A stretch of 64,000 nucleotides of DNA, from NCBI GenBank assembly GCA_937996795.1, contig CALKUH010000069.1, positions 73,346-137,345 on the forward strand. The letters run 5' to 3'. Positions 8,539 to 17,586 of the stretch are shown piece by piece (the stretch's first letter is position 1; the number at the start of each line of letters is the position of its first letter). Source of the DNA: an uncultured Verrucomicrobiota bacterium (lineage in GTDB: Bacteria; Verrucomicrobiota; Kiritimatiellia; CAIVKH01). The position numbers and the translations under genes are program-made. The notes beneath the pieces were generated by a model. The model had not been told where the DNA came from and did no database searches. It saw only the letters and a program-made list of their open reading frames with translations.

Positions 8539-9375
8539 ATGGAAATCACAGCAGCATTGGTCAAGGAGCTCCGCGACGAAACGGGGCTCGGCATGATGGA
8601 GTGCAAGAAGGCGCTCGTCGAAACGCAGGGCGACAAAGCCGCCGCCGTCAAAGTGCTCCGCGAGCGCGGGCTTGCCATCGCCGGCAAGAAGGCCGAGCGC
8701 GTGGCGAAAGACGGCCGTGTCGGTTGCGAGATCTATGACGGCGGCAAGACCGGCGTCATGATCGAAGTCAACTGCGAGACGGACTTCGTCGCACGCAACG
8801 CCTCGTTCCAGGCCTTCATGAAGGAACTGGTCCAGGCGTCGAAGAGCGTCGGCGACAACGCGCTTGCCGAGAAGATGAAGGACCAGGTCGCCGCGAAGAT
8901 CGCGGAGATCGGCGAAAACATCATCATCCGCCGCAACGTGAAGTACAGCGTGCAGGGCGAGGGCATCGTCGCCGGCTACATCCACCTTGGCGAAAAGGTC
9001 GGCGTGCTGGTGGAGGTCGGTTGCACCAAGGCGGCCACGCTCGCCGCCGAGGGATTCCGCGAGGCGGTCAAGGACGTCACGCTGCACATCGCCGCGAGCA
9101 ATCCGGCCTACCTGCAGCGCTCCGATGTCCCGGCGGACATCCTGCAGGCCGAGCGCGAAATCTACGCCAAACAGGTGGAAGGCAAGCCGGCGAACATTCT
9201 CCAGAAGATCGTCGACGGCAAGCTCGAGAAGTTCTACCAGCAGAACTGCCTCATCGAGCAGGCGTTCGTGAAGGATGCCGACCAGACGGTCACCGAGATG
9301 CTGAAGGCGCGCGGCGCGGCCGTGGGCGACACGCTCACCATCCGCCGCTTCGTGCGCTATCAGGTCGGCGCCTAA
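8539..9375 (+). CDS. tsf: Translation elongation factor Ts
   Basis: 278 residues; guanine-nucleotide exchange factor for EF-Tu. The N-terminal UBA-like module (ALVKELRDETGLGMMECKKA) and the family motif EVNCETDFVARN are clear, followed by the core dimerisation subdomains (two repeats of the HIAASNPAYL type region). It is 35 bp after rpsB and probably cotranscribed with it. Confidence 0.97.
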   Translation: MEITAALVKELRDETGLGMMECKKALVETQGDKAAAVKVLRERGLAIAGKKAERVAKDGRVGCEIYDGGKTGVMIEVNCETDFVARNASFQAFMKELVQASKSVGDNALAEKMKDQVAAKIAEIGENIIIRRNVKYSVQGEGIVAGYIHLGEKVGVLVEVGCTKAATLAAEGFREAVKDVTLHIAASNPAYLQRSDVPADILQAEREIYAKQVEGKPANILQKIVDGKLEKFYQQNCLIEQAFVKDADQTVTEMLKARGAAVGDTLTIRRFVRYQVGA

Positions 9376-9385
9376 CCACTTCCAT

Positions 9386-9417
9386 CTCCATCCGCTCCCG
9401 CACGGGGGCGGGTGGAG
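9386..9417 (+). terminator. GC-rich hairpin between tsf and queF
   Basis: Bases 9386-9399 pair with 9404-9417 around a 4-base loop (14 pairs, two of them G-T). No U-run follows, so termination would be inefficient. The 3' arm contains GGAG, so the hairpin could hide a ribosome-binding site for queF; a second site AAGGGG at 9419-9424 stays free. It may attenuate read-through from the rpsB-tsf operon. Confidence 0.45.
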
Positions 9418-9429
9418 GAAGGGGATCCG

Positions 9430-9828
9430 ATGAAACGCAAGGGGCTGACGCAGCTGGGCCGGAAGGTTTCGATTCCCGCCTCGCCCGGGAAGGCGACCTT
9501 GGAGACGTTTCCCAACCGGCACACGGACCGCGACTACACGATCCGCTTCGATTGCCCCGAATTCACCTCGCTGTGCCCGATCACGGGACAACCCGACTTC
9601 GGGCACATTGTGATTGAGTACGTGCCGGGTGCGCGTTGCCTGGAAAGTAAATCGCTGAAGCTGTATCTCGGCTCGTTCCGCAACGAGGGTTCCTTCGCCG
9701 AGGTCATCGCGAATCGCATCCGCGACGATCTGGTTGCCGCGCTCGTGCCGCGCCGGCTCACGGTGACCGCCGACTTCACTCCGCGCGGCGGCATCGGCAT
9801 CCGCGTCGTTTCGACCTTCCCCGCGTAG
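9430..9828 (+). CDS. queF: NADPH-dependent 7-cyano-7-deazaguanine reductase (PreQ0 reductase)
   Basis: 132 residues, the short YkvM-type QueF. It reduces the nitrile of preQ0 to preQ1 in queuosine synthesis. Family motifs: the catalytic cysteine in FTSLCPITGQPDFGHI, with the proton-donating aspartate in the same segment, and ESKSLKLYLGSFRNEG, which binds the substrate. Start chosen at MKRKGLTQLG after AAGGGG. The other pathway genes (queC, queD, queE) lie 1.4 kb downstream on the opposite strand, so the pathway is split into two transcription units here. Confidence 0.95.
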   Translation: MKRKGLTQLGRKVSIPASPGKATLETFPNRHTDRDYTIRFDCPEFTSLCPITGQPDFGHIVIEYVPGARCLESKSLKLYLGSFRNEGSFAEVIANRIRDDLVAALVPRRLTVTADFTPRGGIGIRVVSTFPA

Positions 9829-9839
9829 CGCACCGCTCC

Positions 9840-10703
9840 ATGGACGCGCCGGCCACAGCCCTTACGATGCGCGCCCGGTTGCTGCATGCGGCCCGCCGGG
9901 CCCGCGCGACGGCGTATGGCGCGCTGCTTCCGTTCGACTACCTGTTCCGGAAGCTGAACCGGCTTTCCCTGTATCCGCCCATTCACCTGCGGCGCCATGT
10001 GGGCTGTCTCGGCGGCGGCTTCAACGGACCCGGCTATGAGTTCGTCGTGTACCTGCGCCTGCTGGCGGGCCTGCGCAACGGGCAGTCCGTCTGGGATCTG
10101 GCGTGCGGATGCGGGTTGTTGGAACTGGCGCTCGCCGACCTCGGGTGGGAGGGCCGCGTGGTGGGCACCGACATCCACCGCCCGTGCATCCGCTGGGCCC
10201 AGCGCCGGCTCGGCGCGGAATTGAAGCAGCACACGTTCGAGCACATGGACGTGTTTAATGCGGCCTACTGGCCGGCCGGCCGGCTGACGACGGCCCAGTG
10301 GCTCGAGCAATTCAGCGGGCGCGATTTCGACGTCGTGATCGCCAAGAGCCTGTTTACGCACGTCCTGCCGGACGAACTCGACGTCTATCTCCGCGGCATC
10401 GCGCCGCGGATCAAACCGGGCGGTCGCGCAATGTTGACCTTCTTCCTGCTGGATGACGAACAGGCGCGCGCCTCCGCCTCGGGCCGCGCGCGCATGCAGT
10501 TCCAGCCGTATGCGCAGGACGCGCGCTGCGCGGTGCGTACGCAGGTTGCGCCAACCGCCGCGGTGGCCTACTCGCGCGCGTATGTGTTGGAACAGCTTCG
10601 CGTCGCGGGGTTCAACACCGAACGTTGCACGATCCACCCCGGCGCCTGGTCCGGCCGCCCCGACAGCCTGTCCTTCCAAGACATCGTCGTGATCGAGCGA
10701 TAG
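9840..10703 (+). CDS. Class I SAM-dependent methyltransferase
   Basis: 287 residues. Motif I is VWDLACGCGLLELAL near residues 83-97, followed by the acidic end of strand 2 (VVGTDIHR). The late segment PGGRAMLTFFLLDDE is the usual post-motif II region. The substrate cannot be read; the N-terminal 80 residues are basic and contain no membrane segment. It follows queF by 11 bp, so it may be cotranscribed and could act on tRNA or a metabolite, but nothing in the sequence proves this. Confidence 0.8.
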   Translation: MDAPATALTMRARLLHAARRARATAYGALLPFDYLFRKLNRLSLYPPIHLRRHVGCLGGGFNGPGYEFVVYLRLLAGLRNGQSVWDLACGCGLLELALADLGWEGRVVGTDIHRPCIRWAQRRLGAELKQHTFEHMDVFNAAYWPAGRLTTAQWLEQFSGRDFDVVIAKSLFTHVLPDELDVYLRGIAPRIKPGGRAMLTFFLLDDEQARASASGRARMQFQPYAQDARCAVRTQVAPTAAVAYSRAYVLEQLRVAGFNTERCTIHPGAWSGRPDSLSFQDIVVIER

Positions 10704-10740
10704 CGTGGCGCGCAACGGGTCTGGCCCGGCTGCACCCGGC

Positions 10741-10758
10741 TGCCGGCGCAGGCCGGCA
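10741..10758. terminator. Hairpin between convergent genes
   Basis: TGCCGGC (10741-10747) pairs perfectly with GCCGGCA (10752-10758) around GCAG. It fills the space between the methyltransferase stop (10703) and the TerB-like stop (10759), the position expected of a bidirectional terminator. No U-tract is present. Confidence 0.55.
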
Positions 10759-11124
10759 CTACTTCAGCGCGTTCTGCACCTCGGCAAGAAATGCGTTCTC
10801 TTCCGCAGCGGTTCCATCCGCGCCGATGACGCGTTGGAGGACGTCGAGAACCACGGCGCCGAGGGCCGGCGTTGGGAAGTGCGCGCATTGCTCCGCAATA
10901 AAGGACGCCCGATGAAGCGCGACGGTGTTTCGTATGCGCGCTGCTTCGGTCACGACAAAAAAGCGACGGTCCGTCTTCGAGTTCCAGGGCAGCGCGGCGA
11001 CTTGCTTGTCGAACGTTGCGTTTTCCTCTGCCGAAACTACGCCATCCTGACGGCGCCCCGCCAGTAGCAGGCGCACGAGCGCTTCAACTTGATCCTGGGT
11101 CAGCGAGTTCAACTGCGCATTCAT
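10759..11124 (-). CDS. TerB-like helical protein
   Basis: 121 residues, all-helical by pattern, soluble. Two acidic segments of the type ADG.SEEE..F (DGVVSAEENATF and ADGTAAEENAFL) resemble the duplicated metal-binding loops of TerB (tellurite-resistance/co-chaperone DjlA) proteins. The start is fixed by GGAGGG 8 bases before the ATG at 11124; the frame extends six codons upstream without a better site. No other ter genes are near. The role is unknown. Confidence 0.6.
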   Translation of the reverse strand: MNAQLNSLTQDQVEALVRLLLAGRRQDGVVSAEENATFDKQVAALPWNSKTDRRFFVVTEAARIRNTVALHRASFIAEQCAHFPTPALGAVVLDVLQRVIGADGTAAEENAFLAEVQNALK

Positions 11125-11191
11125 CGGCACCCTCCGGCGCAATCATGCGAAACCGCGGAGACTCCCGCAAGAATCGAAAGGCCGCGAATGC

Positions 11192-11554
11192 CTATTCGCC
11201 CTGCCCGTCGTAGCTTGCGCCGGCGGTGCAGGTTTCGTGGACGACGACGCGGTGGAGAAGGGGCAGCGCGGGTTTCAACTTGTGCCAGATCCAGCGCGCG
11301 ATGTTTTCGCTCGTCGGATTTTCGAGGCCGGGGATCTCGTTCAGATAGCGGTGATCGAGCTGGTCGTAGAGCGGGGCGAACGCCTTTTTTACATCGCTGA
11401 AATCCATGACCCAGCCTGCGTGCGGATCCACCGGGCCGCGCACATGCAGCTCCACTTTGAAGGAGTGCCCGTGCAGCCGCCCGCACTTGTGGCCCGGCGG
11501 ACAGTTCGGCAGCCGGTGGGCGGATTCAAACGTGATGATTTTGAAGATGTCCAT
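11192..11554 (-). CDS. queD: 6-carboxy-5,6,7,8-tetrahydropterin synthase
   Basis: 120 residues. It converts dihydroneopterin triphosphate into 6-carboxytetrahydropterin, the first dedicated step of 7-deazaguanine synthesis. Zinc ligands are the histidine in FESAHRLP and the two in GRLHGHSF; the catalytic cysteine is in [13 protein letters not shown]. The C-terminal [11 protein letters not shown] segment carries the pterin-binding glutamate. Start at [11 protein letters not shown]. It is last in the queE-queC-queD run. Confidence 0.95.
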   Translation of the reverse strand: MDIFKIITFESAHRLPNCPPGHKCGRLHGHSFKVELHVRGPVDPHAGWVMDFSDVKKAFAPLYDQLDHRYLNEIPGLENPTSENIARWIWHKLKPALPLLHRVVVHETCTAGASYDGQGE

Positions 11555-11614
11555 CGCTGGGACCACGAAATACACCAAAGACACGAACGGGGAGAAGCCA
11601 GAAATCTGTTGGCG

Positions 11615-12316
11615 TCAGCGCGAGAGACGCGGGTCCGCGCGGCCGGTTTCGAGGAATCCCTTCGCCCGCAACAGGCAGGCGTCGCAACGGCCGCAGGGCG
11701 TTCCGTTGGCGCGCGGATCGTAGCACGACGTGGTGAGGCCGTAATCGACGCCCAATTTCAGCCCCGTCCGGATGATCGTCGCCTTGTCCATTTTCATCAG
11801 CGGCGCGTGGATGCGCAGCTTTTTCCCCTCGACCCCGGCGCGCGTCGCCAGGTTGGCCATGCGTTCGAACGCGCGGATGTAGTCCGGACGGCAGTCCGGG
11901 TAGCCGCTGTAGTCGAGCGCGTTCACGCCGATGAACACATCCGTGGAGCCGAGTACTTCCGCCCACGCGAGGGCGAAGGAGAGGAAAATCGTGTTTCGGG
12001 CCGGTACGTAGGTGATCGGGATGCCGTGCCCCATTTGTTTCGTGCTCCGTCCCTTCGGGACGGGAACGTCCGCCGTCAGCGCGGAGCCGCCGAATGCGCG
12101 GAGATCAATCGCGACCACCTTGTGCGCCACCGCGCCGAGCGCGCGGGCGACGCGTCGCGCAGCGGCGAGTTCAATGGCGTGCCGCTGGCCGTAGCGGAAC
12201 GAGAGGGCGTAGCAGTCGAACCCTTTCGCGCGCGCGATCGCCAGCGCGGTTGCGGAGTCGAGGCCGCCGCTCAGCAGCACTACGGCGCGTGGATTGTGTG
12301 CCGCGCGCGTTTTCAC
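11615..12316 (-). CDS. queC: 7-cyano-7-deazaguanine synthase
   Basis: 233 residues from a GTG start. It uses ATP and ammonia to turn 7-carboxy-7-deazaguanine into preQ0. The PP-loop is [14 protein letters not shown] at the N terminus; the C-terminal zinc site has the pattern C...CGRCDAC. The GTG overlaps the queE stop codon as GTGA, so translation is coupled. An upstream extension of this frame runs inside queE and is a shadow. Confidence 0.95.
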   Translation of the reverse strand: MKTRAAHNPRAVVLLSGGLDSATALAIARAKGFDCYALSFRYGQRHAIELAAARRVARALGAVAHKVVAIDLRAFGGSALTADVPVPKGRSTKQMGHGIPITYVPARNTIFLSFALAWAEVLGSTDVFIGVNALDYSGYPDCRPDYIRAFERMANLATRAGVEGKKLRIHAPLMKMDKATIIRTGLKLGVDYGLTTSCYDPRANGTPCGRCDACLLRAKGFLETGRADPRLSR

Positions 12317-13110
12317 AGCTGGTCCATCATTTTGTGGGTTTGCGGGATGACGCGGACGTCGCGCACGCGCTTCAGGCAGTGCGCCTGCCAGTCGAGCACC
12401 TGCTCGTTGCTCGGCGCATTGCGTGCCTCGGCAAACGGTGTCATCGGTTGCAGGATCAGGATCGTGTCCGGCGCGGTGTCGGCGACCACGGCGCACGTTT
12501 CATCGAGGTCGGCAATGCTCGTGTCGGCGCTGACAATGGCCTTGGCGAACACCTCGACCTCGTTCTCCACGCAGCGCGCGAGGAATTTTCGGTGGCTGCC
12601 CCAGGCGGCCTCGTTTTGGGTGACGCTGGGCAGCTTGATGTCCATCGCCGCGATATCGAGCCACGGCAACAGCAGGTCGAGCTGCGGATACAGGTCGCCC
12701 GCCGTTTCGAGGTAGGATTTCATGCCGAGGTGTTCGATGTGCGGCAGCAGCGCCTGCAAAAACTCCGCGTGCATCAGCGGCTCGCCGCCGGTCAGCGCGA
12801 CGGAGTGGTGCGGACCCGCGCGCTCGTTCATCACGCGCAGCAAGTCGATGACCGCCTCCACGGAAAACGGATTGGGCGCGTCGCGGAAATCGCGGCGGCC
12901 CGGGGTTTGCTCGATGCGCGCCGCAGCGGGACGATAGCCCTGCGGCTGCCACGCGGTCACCGTTTCCGGCGAGTCGCAATAGACGCAGCGGCGGTGGCAC
13001 CCGTAGAACCGCACGAAAATTTGACGCACCCCGACATACGGGCCTTCGCCCTGGATGGAGGAGAAGACCTCCGTCAGCAGGGCGGTTGTGTTGGAGTGAA
13101 CGCGAGACAT
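12313..13110 (-). CDS. queE: 7-carboxy-7-deazaguanine synthase (radical SAM)
   Basis: 265 residues. It converts 6-carboxytetrahydropterin into 7-carboxy-7-deazaguanine. The radical-SAM cluster motif is [10 protein letters not shown] (CX3CX2C), preceded by [19 protein letters not shown], which is diagnostic for QueE, and followed by [10 protein letters not shown]. There is a 60-residue insertion between the cluster motif and TGGEP, as in the long QueE type. It lies only 3 bp after hypB. Confidence 0.95.
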   Translation of the reverse strand: MSRVHSNTTALLTEVFSSIQGEGPYVGVRQIFVRFYGCHRRCVYCDSPETVTAWQPQGYRPAAARIEQTPGRRDFRDAPNPFSVEAVIDLLRVMNERAGPHHSVALTGGEPLMHAEFLQALLPHIEHLGMKSYLETAGDLYPQLDLLLPWLDIAAMDIKLPSVTQNEAAWGSHRKFLARCVENEVEVFAKAIVSADTSIADLDETCAVVADTAPDTILILQPMTPFAEARNAPSNEQVLDWQAHCLKRVRDVRVIPQTHKMMDQL

Positions 13111-13113
13111 CGG

Positions 13114-13905
13114 TCAGGCGTGGTGGTGCGCCGCGGGTTTCGCGCGCGTGTAGTCGCGCAGCAGGTCGTACCAGGCGGGGAGGCCCGCGCCGGTGCGGGC
13201 GGAAACTTCCAGGATCACCGCGGCAGGCGCGGCTTCGCGGATGTTTTTCAGCGCCAGTTCGCGCTTGAAGCCGACCGCTTCGGCGATGTCGACCTTGTTC
13301 AGCAGCACGACATCGGCGTTTTGGAAGATGGAGGGATACTTCAGCGGTTTGTCCTCGCCCTCGGTTACGGAGGTGACGACCACGCGCAGGCGTTCGCCGA
13401 GGTCGAAGTTGGACGGGCACACGAGGTTGCCGACATTCTCGATGAAGAGCAGGTCGACCGGTGTGTTGCCCAGGTCCTCCAGCGCGTGCTGGATCATGTG
13501 CGCATCGAGGTGGCACACCGTGCCGGTGGTGATCTGGACCGACGGCGCCCCGCTGGCGCGCAGGCGCCGGGCGTCGTTGTCCGTCGCGAGGTCGCCGACG
13601 ATGGTCGCCATGCGGAATTCGTTCTTCAGGTCGCGCAATGTCGCTTCGAGCAGCGCGGTTTTGCCGGAGCCCGGGGAGGAGACGAGGTTCAGGGCCAGCG
13701 TGCCGCGCCCCTTGAAGTAGCCGCGGTTCTGCTCCGCGTGGCGGTCGTTCCGGGCCATCAGCGACTGGTGCAGCGCGATGGTGCGGTGCTCCTCGTCGTG
13801 GTCGTGATGATGATCGTGGGCGTGCCCGTGACCATGCCCGTGCGCATGGGCGTGGTCGTGCGCGTGGCTGTGTTTGGGGGCTGAACATCCGCAGTGATCG
13901 CACAT
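13114..13905 (-). CDS. hypB: Hydrogenase nickel incorporation GTPase HypB
   Basis: 263 residues. GTPase that delivers nickel to [NiFe] hydrogenase large subunits with HypA. Residues 1-7 carry the CxxCGC nickel site (CDHCGC), and residues 4-40 contain 16 histidines, a strong metal-storage stretch. The G domain has the P-loop VSSPGSGKTALL, IENVGNLVCP and the NKVD base-recognition motif. A second small histidine tail (AHHHA) ends the protein. Start at MCDHCGC; 25 bp after hypA. It must serve HoxH and probably EchE; hypC, hypD, hypE and hypF are not in this window. Confidence 0.97.
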   Translation of the reverse strand: MCDHCGCSAPKHSHAHDHAHAHGHGHGHAHDHHHDHDEEHRTIALHQSLMARNDRHAEQNRGYFKGRGTLALNLVSSPGSGKTALLEATLRDLKNEFRMATIVGDLATDNDARRLRASGAPSVQITTGTVCHLDAHMIQHALEDLGNTPVDLLFIENVGNLVCPSNFDLGERLRVVVTSVTEGEDKPLKYPSIFQNADVVLLNKVDIAEAVGFKRELALKNIREAAPAAVILEVSARTGAGLPAWYDLLRDYTRAKPAAHHHA

Positions 13906-13930
13906 GGCCGAATCCTTTAATCGCTTCGCG

Positions 13931-14272
13931 CTATGACACTTCAATCGAAACCAGCTGCAACTCGCGGCCGCTTCGCACCTGCGTGCTCAGGGCCTGGCAG
14001 GCGGGGCACCGGTAGGAGAAGCGCGGCGGCTCAAACTCCCGGTCACAACGAGCACAGTAGCACCGAACCGGCACCGGCTCAATCTCCAGGCGCGCGCCGC
14101 TCGCGGGCGTGTCCTCGGCCAATGCCTCGAACGCGAACGTCAGCGCCTCATCCACCACCCCCGCCAGCGCGCCGATGCGGAGGCGGACGAGCTCCACCTT
14201 GCCCGCGCCATGTTGCGCCGCGGTGTCCAGGGCCGTCTTCAAAATGCCCTCGGCTATGCCGAATTCATGCAT
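13931..14272 (-). CDS. hypA: Hydrogenase maturation nickel metallochaperone HypA
   Basis: 113 residues. The N-terminal MHE motif (nickel-binding His2) is present, and the zinc domain has two CxxC pairs in CYCARCDREF and YRCPACQAL. It works with HypB in nickel insertion. It lies between the maturation protease and hypB in the same direction. Confidence 0.96.
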   Translation of the reverse strand: MHEFGIAEGILKTALDTAAQHGAGKVELVRLRIGALAGVVDEALTFAFEALAEDTPASGARLEIEPVPVRCYCARCDREFEPPRFSYRCPACQALSTQVRSGRELQLVSIEVS

Positions 14273-14278
14273 GCAGGG

Positions 14279-14310
14279 AACCTAACCGCAGATGGACGCG
14301 GATGAACGCC
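14279..14310. repeat. Imperfect 11-12-base tandem repeat upstream of hypA
   Basis: ACCGCAGATGGACGCGGATGAACGC is read as degenerate tandem units (CGCAGATGGA, CGCGGATGAA, CGCCG). Such intergenic elements are common in environmental bacteria of this type. It fills the 52-bp gap between the maturation protease and hypA and may be neutral. Confidence 0.35.
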
Positions 14311-14324
14311 GAAAATGAAGGGTC

Positions 14325-14774
14325 TCAGCCGCGTACCAAGGTCTCGATCTGCGCCACCACGTCGCGGATCCCGGCTTCGGTGGCGGCGGAAAGGTCTTCG
14401 CCGAGGTCGAAGTGGAATCCCGGGATGGCGGCCAGCCAGGCTTCGGGTCTGGCACCGTAGAGATCGGCCGCCAGCGTGGCGACCTCGGTCGGTTGGATGG
14501 CATGACCAAAACAGGAGCGGGGCAGGTTGATGGCCTTCTGGTCGTGCAGCGGAAGCAACAGCGCATCCTGGCCGCCCGCCGCGGGGAAGGCGTCGAGAAA
14601 GATCACGCGGTCGGCCTCCAGCAGGAATTCGGCATGTTCCGGCACGAGCTGGTTGAAATCGTGGATTTCGACGCCCGGCAGCGCCCGCTCGCGCAGATGC
14701 ACCGCGGCCCGACGCCCCGCGCCATCATCCTGATGGAAGTCGTTTCCCCACGCCAGAATGACCGTCCGTTTCAT
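14325..14774 (-). CDS. Hydrogenase maturation endopeptidase (HyaD/HoxW family)
   Basis: 149 residues. It cleaves the C-terminal peptide from the large subunit after nickel insertion. The N-terminal ILAWGNDFHQDDGAG corresponds to the GNxxxxDDGxG motif with the nickel-sensing acidic residue; LDAF(P) carries the second conserved aspartate and PRSCFGHAI the conserved histidine. The likely target is HoxH, encoded just upstream, because EchE has no C-terminal extension. Start at MKRTVILAWGN. Confidence 0.9.
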   Translation of the reverse strand: MKRTVILAWGNDFHQDDGAGRRAAVHLRERALPGVEIHDFNQLVPEHAEFLLEADRVIFLDAFPAAGGQDALLLPLHDQKAINLPRSCFGHAIQPTEVATLAADLYGARPEAWLAAIPGFHFDLGEDLSAATEAGIRDVVAQIETLVRG

Positions 14775-14888
14775 TCCTAATGCCAATCCGCGGTTGATAC
14801 GTTTCGAGGCCGAGGCCGATTTTCGGATGCTCGTTCATCCCCTCGACTCTCGTTCCCTCGTGTCCTCACACCCTCTCGTCCTTAACTC

Positions 14889-16313
14889 CTATCTCGAAAT
14901 CTCCCGCACCGTGTCCCCATTTGCGTTCACAATCGCGAGCTTGATCGGCATCTGGCCGAGCGCGTGGGTCGAACAGCTCAGGCAGGGATCATAGCAGCGG
15001 ATCACGGCCTCCACGCGGTTTAGCGCGCCCTCCTTGACGTTCGCGCCATCGACGAAATGTTTTGCGGCCTGCGCGATGCCCTTGTTCATCGCGAGGTTGT
15101 TGTTGCCCGTCGCGACGATCAGGTTGGCCCAGGTGATCAGGCCCTGCTCGTTGATCTTGTAGTGGTGGAACAACGTGCCGCGCGGCGCCTCGGACACGCC
15201 CACGCCCTCGAACTTGTTCGGGTTCGCCACGGCGCGCACATGCGTGTTCAGGATGTCCGGCGCGCTGCAGAGTTCCGCCATGCGCTCCAGCGCGAAGAGG
15301 ATTTCGACGAGGCGCGCGTGGTGGTAGTAGAACGAACTCAGCACCGCGCCCTCCTTGCGCAGCGCGCGGAAGTCGGCGAGCTCCTTGTCCGCGAGCGGTG
15401 TGCCGCAGCGATCGCAGCAATTCAGGCGCGCGAGCGGCCCCACGCGATACATGCCGCCGGGATAGCCGAACGGCTTGAAGTACGGCGACTTCAGGTAGCT
15501 GTCGCCGAGGCTGGCCTCGCCGATGTGGTGGTGGTAGGCGGTGGGCTCCAGCTTGTCGGCGATGATCTTGCGGTCGCTGTCCACGACGCGCAGGTAGCCG
15601 TCGTAGTGCTCGAGGTGACCTTCCGGCGACACGAGGCCGAGGAAGAGCGACGGGAAGTTGGCGAAGTATTCGATCTCGTCCTTGAACTGCCCCTGTGCGC
15701 CCTTGAAGAAGTCCAGCGTGCGGCGCGCGATGTCGATGCCGCGCGGGATGCCTTCGAGGATGCGCGCGCGGACCTCGTCCGACAGCGGCGCGTTGACGCC
15801 GCCCGGCACGGTCCACGCGGGATGCACGCGTTTGCCGCCCAGCCACTCGATCACCTGCTGGCCGTATTTGCGGAGCCAGATGCCGTCCTTGGCGATCTCC
15901 GGGAATTTCGCCGCGACGCCGAGCACGTGGCGCTGCGCGGGGTCGGAGTCGAACCCGAGCAGGAAATCCGGCGAGCTCAGGTGGAAGAAGCTGAGCGCAT
16001 GCGACTGTGTCAGCTGCGCGAGGTTCATCAGCCGCCGCAGCTTGACCGCCGTCGGCGGGATTTTTACCGCCATCAGGTCGTCGCACGCCTTCGACGACGC
16101 CATCAGGTGGCTGACGGGGCAGATGCCGCAAATGCGCGCGGTGATCGCGGGCATTTCCTGGAACGGGCGACCCTCGGTGAATTTTTCGAAACCGCGGAAT
16201 TGCGTCACATGAAAGTGCGCGTCGGCGACCTGGTCGCGATCATCGAGGAAGATCGAGATCTTCGAGTGCCCCTCGATGCGGGTGATCGGATCAATGACAA
16301 CTGTTTTGGCCAT
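14889..16313 (-). CDS. hoxH: NAD-linked [NiFe] hydrogenase large subunit
   Basis: 474 residues, group 3d-like. The active-site cysteines are C62 and C65 in RICGICPVSH and C444 and C447 in DPCLSCSTH. After H450 a 24-residue tail remains, the expected substrate of the maturation protease. Partner of HoxY in the hydrogenase module; HoxEFU forms the diaphorase module that passes electrons to and from NAD. Gene order hoxE-hoxF-hoxU-hoxY-hoxH is contiguous, and hoxY ends 23 bp before this start. Confidence 0.96.
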   Translation of the reverse strand: MAKTVVIDPITRIEGHSKISIFLDDRDQVADAHFHVTQFRGFEKFTEGRPFQEMPAITARICGICPVSHLMASSKACDDLMAVKIPPTAVKLRRLMNLAQLTQSHALSFFHLSSPDFLLGFDSDPAQRHVLGVAAKFPEIAKDGIWLRKYGQQVIEWLGGKRVHPAWTVPGGVNAPLSDEVRARILEGIPRGIDIARRTLDFFKGAQGQFKDEIEYFANFPSLFLGLVSPEGHLEHYDGYLRVVDSDRKIIADKLEPTAYHHHIGEASLGDSYLKSPYFKPFGYPGGMYRVGPLARLNCCDRCGTPLADKELADFRALRKEGAVLSSFYYHHARLVEILFALERMAELCSAPDILNTHVRAVANPNKFEGVGVSEAPRGTLFHHYKINEQGLITWANLIVATGNNNLAMNKGIAQAAKHFVDGANVKEGALNRVEAVIRCYDPCLSCSTHALGQMPIKLAIVNANGDTVREISR

Positions 16314-16336
16314 GGCTGCTTCTCCAGAGGTGCCGT

Positions 16337-16870
16337 TTATCCGAATTTGCCCATCTGCGCGGGGTCCGGCATCCGTCCCGCCAGCAGTTCAGAAATGGCA
16401 TAAAAGATGATGTCCGCGTGCGGCGGGCAACCGGGCACGTAGATGTCCACGTTGACCACCTCGTGGATCGGGCGCGTCCGGCTCAGCAGCGGCGGCACGA
16501 CGGCATCCGGCATCTGCTGTTCCGCGCTGGCGTTCTCGATGTAGGCGCGCGAGCGGAGTTCATCGATGCTGAACGTGTTGCGCATGCCCGGCACGTTGCT
16601 GGTGACTGCGCAGTCGCCGAGGGCCATCAGCAGCTTCGTGTTTTTGCGGAAGCCCAGCACCTTGTGCAGGTCCTCCTCGTTGGTGATCGCGCCCTCGATG
16701 ATCGTGAGGTCGATGTTTTCCGGGAACCCCTTCACGTCCATCAGCGGGCTGCTCACCAGCTCGATCTTGTCGGCAATGTCGAGCAGGCGCTCGTCCATGT
16801 CCAGCATCGACATGTGGCAGCCGGAGCAGCCATCCAGCCAGACGGTGGCGAGTCGGATCTTTGCGCTCAT
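16337..16870 (-). CDS. hoxY: NAD-linked [NiFe] hydrogenase small subunit
   Basis: 177 residues. It carries the proximal [4Fe-4S] cluster: cysteines in [16 protein letters not shown] and VPGCPPHA. The short length without extra ferredoxin-type clusters is typical of HoxY. Start at [11 protein letters not shown], where ATGA overlaps the hoxU stop codon. A longer in-frame reading upstream lies inside hoxU and is rejected. Confidence 0.95.
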   Translation of the reverse strand: MSAKIRLATVWLDGCSGCHMSMLDMDERLLDIADKIELVSSPLMDVKGFPENIDLTIIEGAITNEEDLHKVLGFRKNTKLLMALGDCAVTSNVPGMRNTFSIDELRSRAYIENASAEQQMPDAVVPPLLSRTRPIHEVVNVDIYVPGCPPHADIIFYAISELLAGRMPDPAQMGKFG

Positions 16871-17586
16871 GATTTGGTCCCTCTCATCGCGGTCAGGTAC
16901 GGCAGGAATTGCCCGCGCTTCTTCATCTCCGCCGCCGCGACGCCCTTTTCCGTCAGCGTGCCGGTCGGACACACATGCACGCATTTGCCGCAGGACGTGC
17001 AGGTGTCGGAGGACCCCCACGGCTGGTTCATGTCGGTGATCACGCGGCAGTCGATGCCGCGCCCCATGACATCCCACGTATGGGCGCCCTCGATTTCGTC
17101 GCACACGCGCACGCAGCGCGCGCACAGGATGCAGCGGTTGTGGTCCGCGCTGAACCGCATGTGGGAGGCGTCCACCTGCAGGCGCGGATAGCGGTACGGC
17201 ACCCGGATGTGCGTGACGCCGAGCGCGCGGGCCTTGTCCTGCAGTTCGCAGTGGTTGTTGGAAACGCAGACCGCGCACACGTGGTTGCGCTCGGCGAACA
17301 GCAGTTCGATGATGGTCTTGCGGTATTCCTGCAGCCGTGGCGAGTGGGTGATGACCTCCATGCCCTCCGCCGCGCGCGTGACGCAGGCCGGCAGCAGCTT
17401 GGACTGGCCCTTGATCTCCACCAGGCACAGGCGGCAGGCTCCGATGGGCGTGAGGCCCTTCAGGAAGCACAGCGTGGGAATGCCGATCCCGTGTTCGCGC
17501 GCGACGTCGAGGATGGTCTGCCCCGCGGCGGCGCTGACATCGAGGTCGTTGATCTTGAAGGTGATAATCTGGTTCGTTTCGTTCAC
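16867..17586 (-). CDS. hoxU: Hydrogenase diaphorase subunit HoxU (NuoG N-terminal-like)
   Basis: 239 residues from a GTG that overlaps the hoxF stop as GTGA. Iron-sulfur ligands in order: [2Fe-2S] region ([19 protein letters not shown]), the His-Cys cluster ([14 protein letters not shown]), and a two-cluster ferredoxin domain ([13 protein letters not shown] and [14 protein letters not shown]). It relays electrons between HoxF and HoxY. Both ends overlap neighbouring genes by 4 bp. Confidence 0.95.
   Translation of the reverse strand: MNETNQIITFKINDLDVSAAAGQTILDVAREHGIGIPTLCFLKGLTPIGACRLCLVEIKGQSKLLPACVTRAAEGMEVITHSPRLQEYRKTIIELLFAERNHVCAVCVSNNHCELQDKARALGVTHIRVPYRYPRLQVDASHMRFSADHNRCILCARCVRVCDEIEGAHTWDVMGRGIDCRVITDMNQPWGSSDTCTSCGKCVHVCPTGTLTEKGVAAAEMKKRGQFLPYLTAMRGTKS

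Noticed and set aside
9376..9429. PreQ1 riboswitch before queF
   Set aside because: The leader is a simple GC-rich hairpin without the conserved short H-type pseudoknot features.
12500..13903. Long minus-strand reading frame covering queE and hypB
   Set aside because: Arginine/alanine-rich shadow in another frame of two well-supported genes.
14279..14310. CRISPR-like repeat
   Set aside because: Units are 10-12 bases and degenerate, with no spacers.
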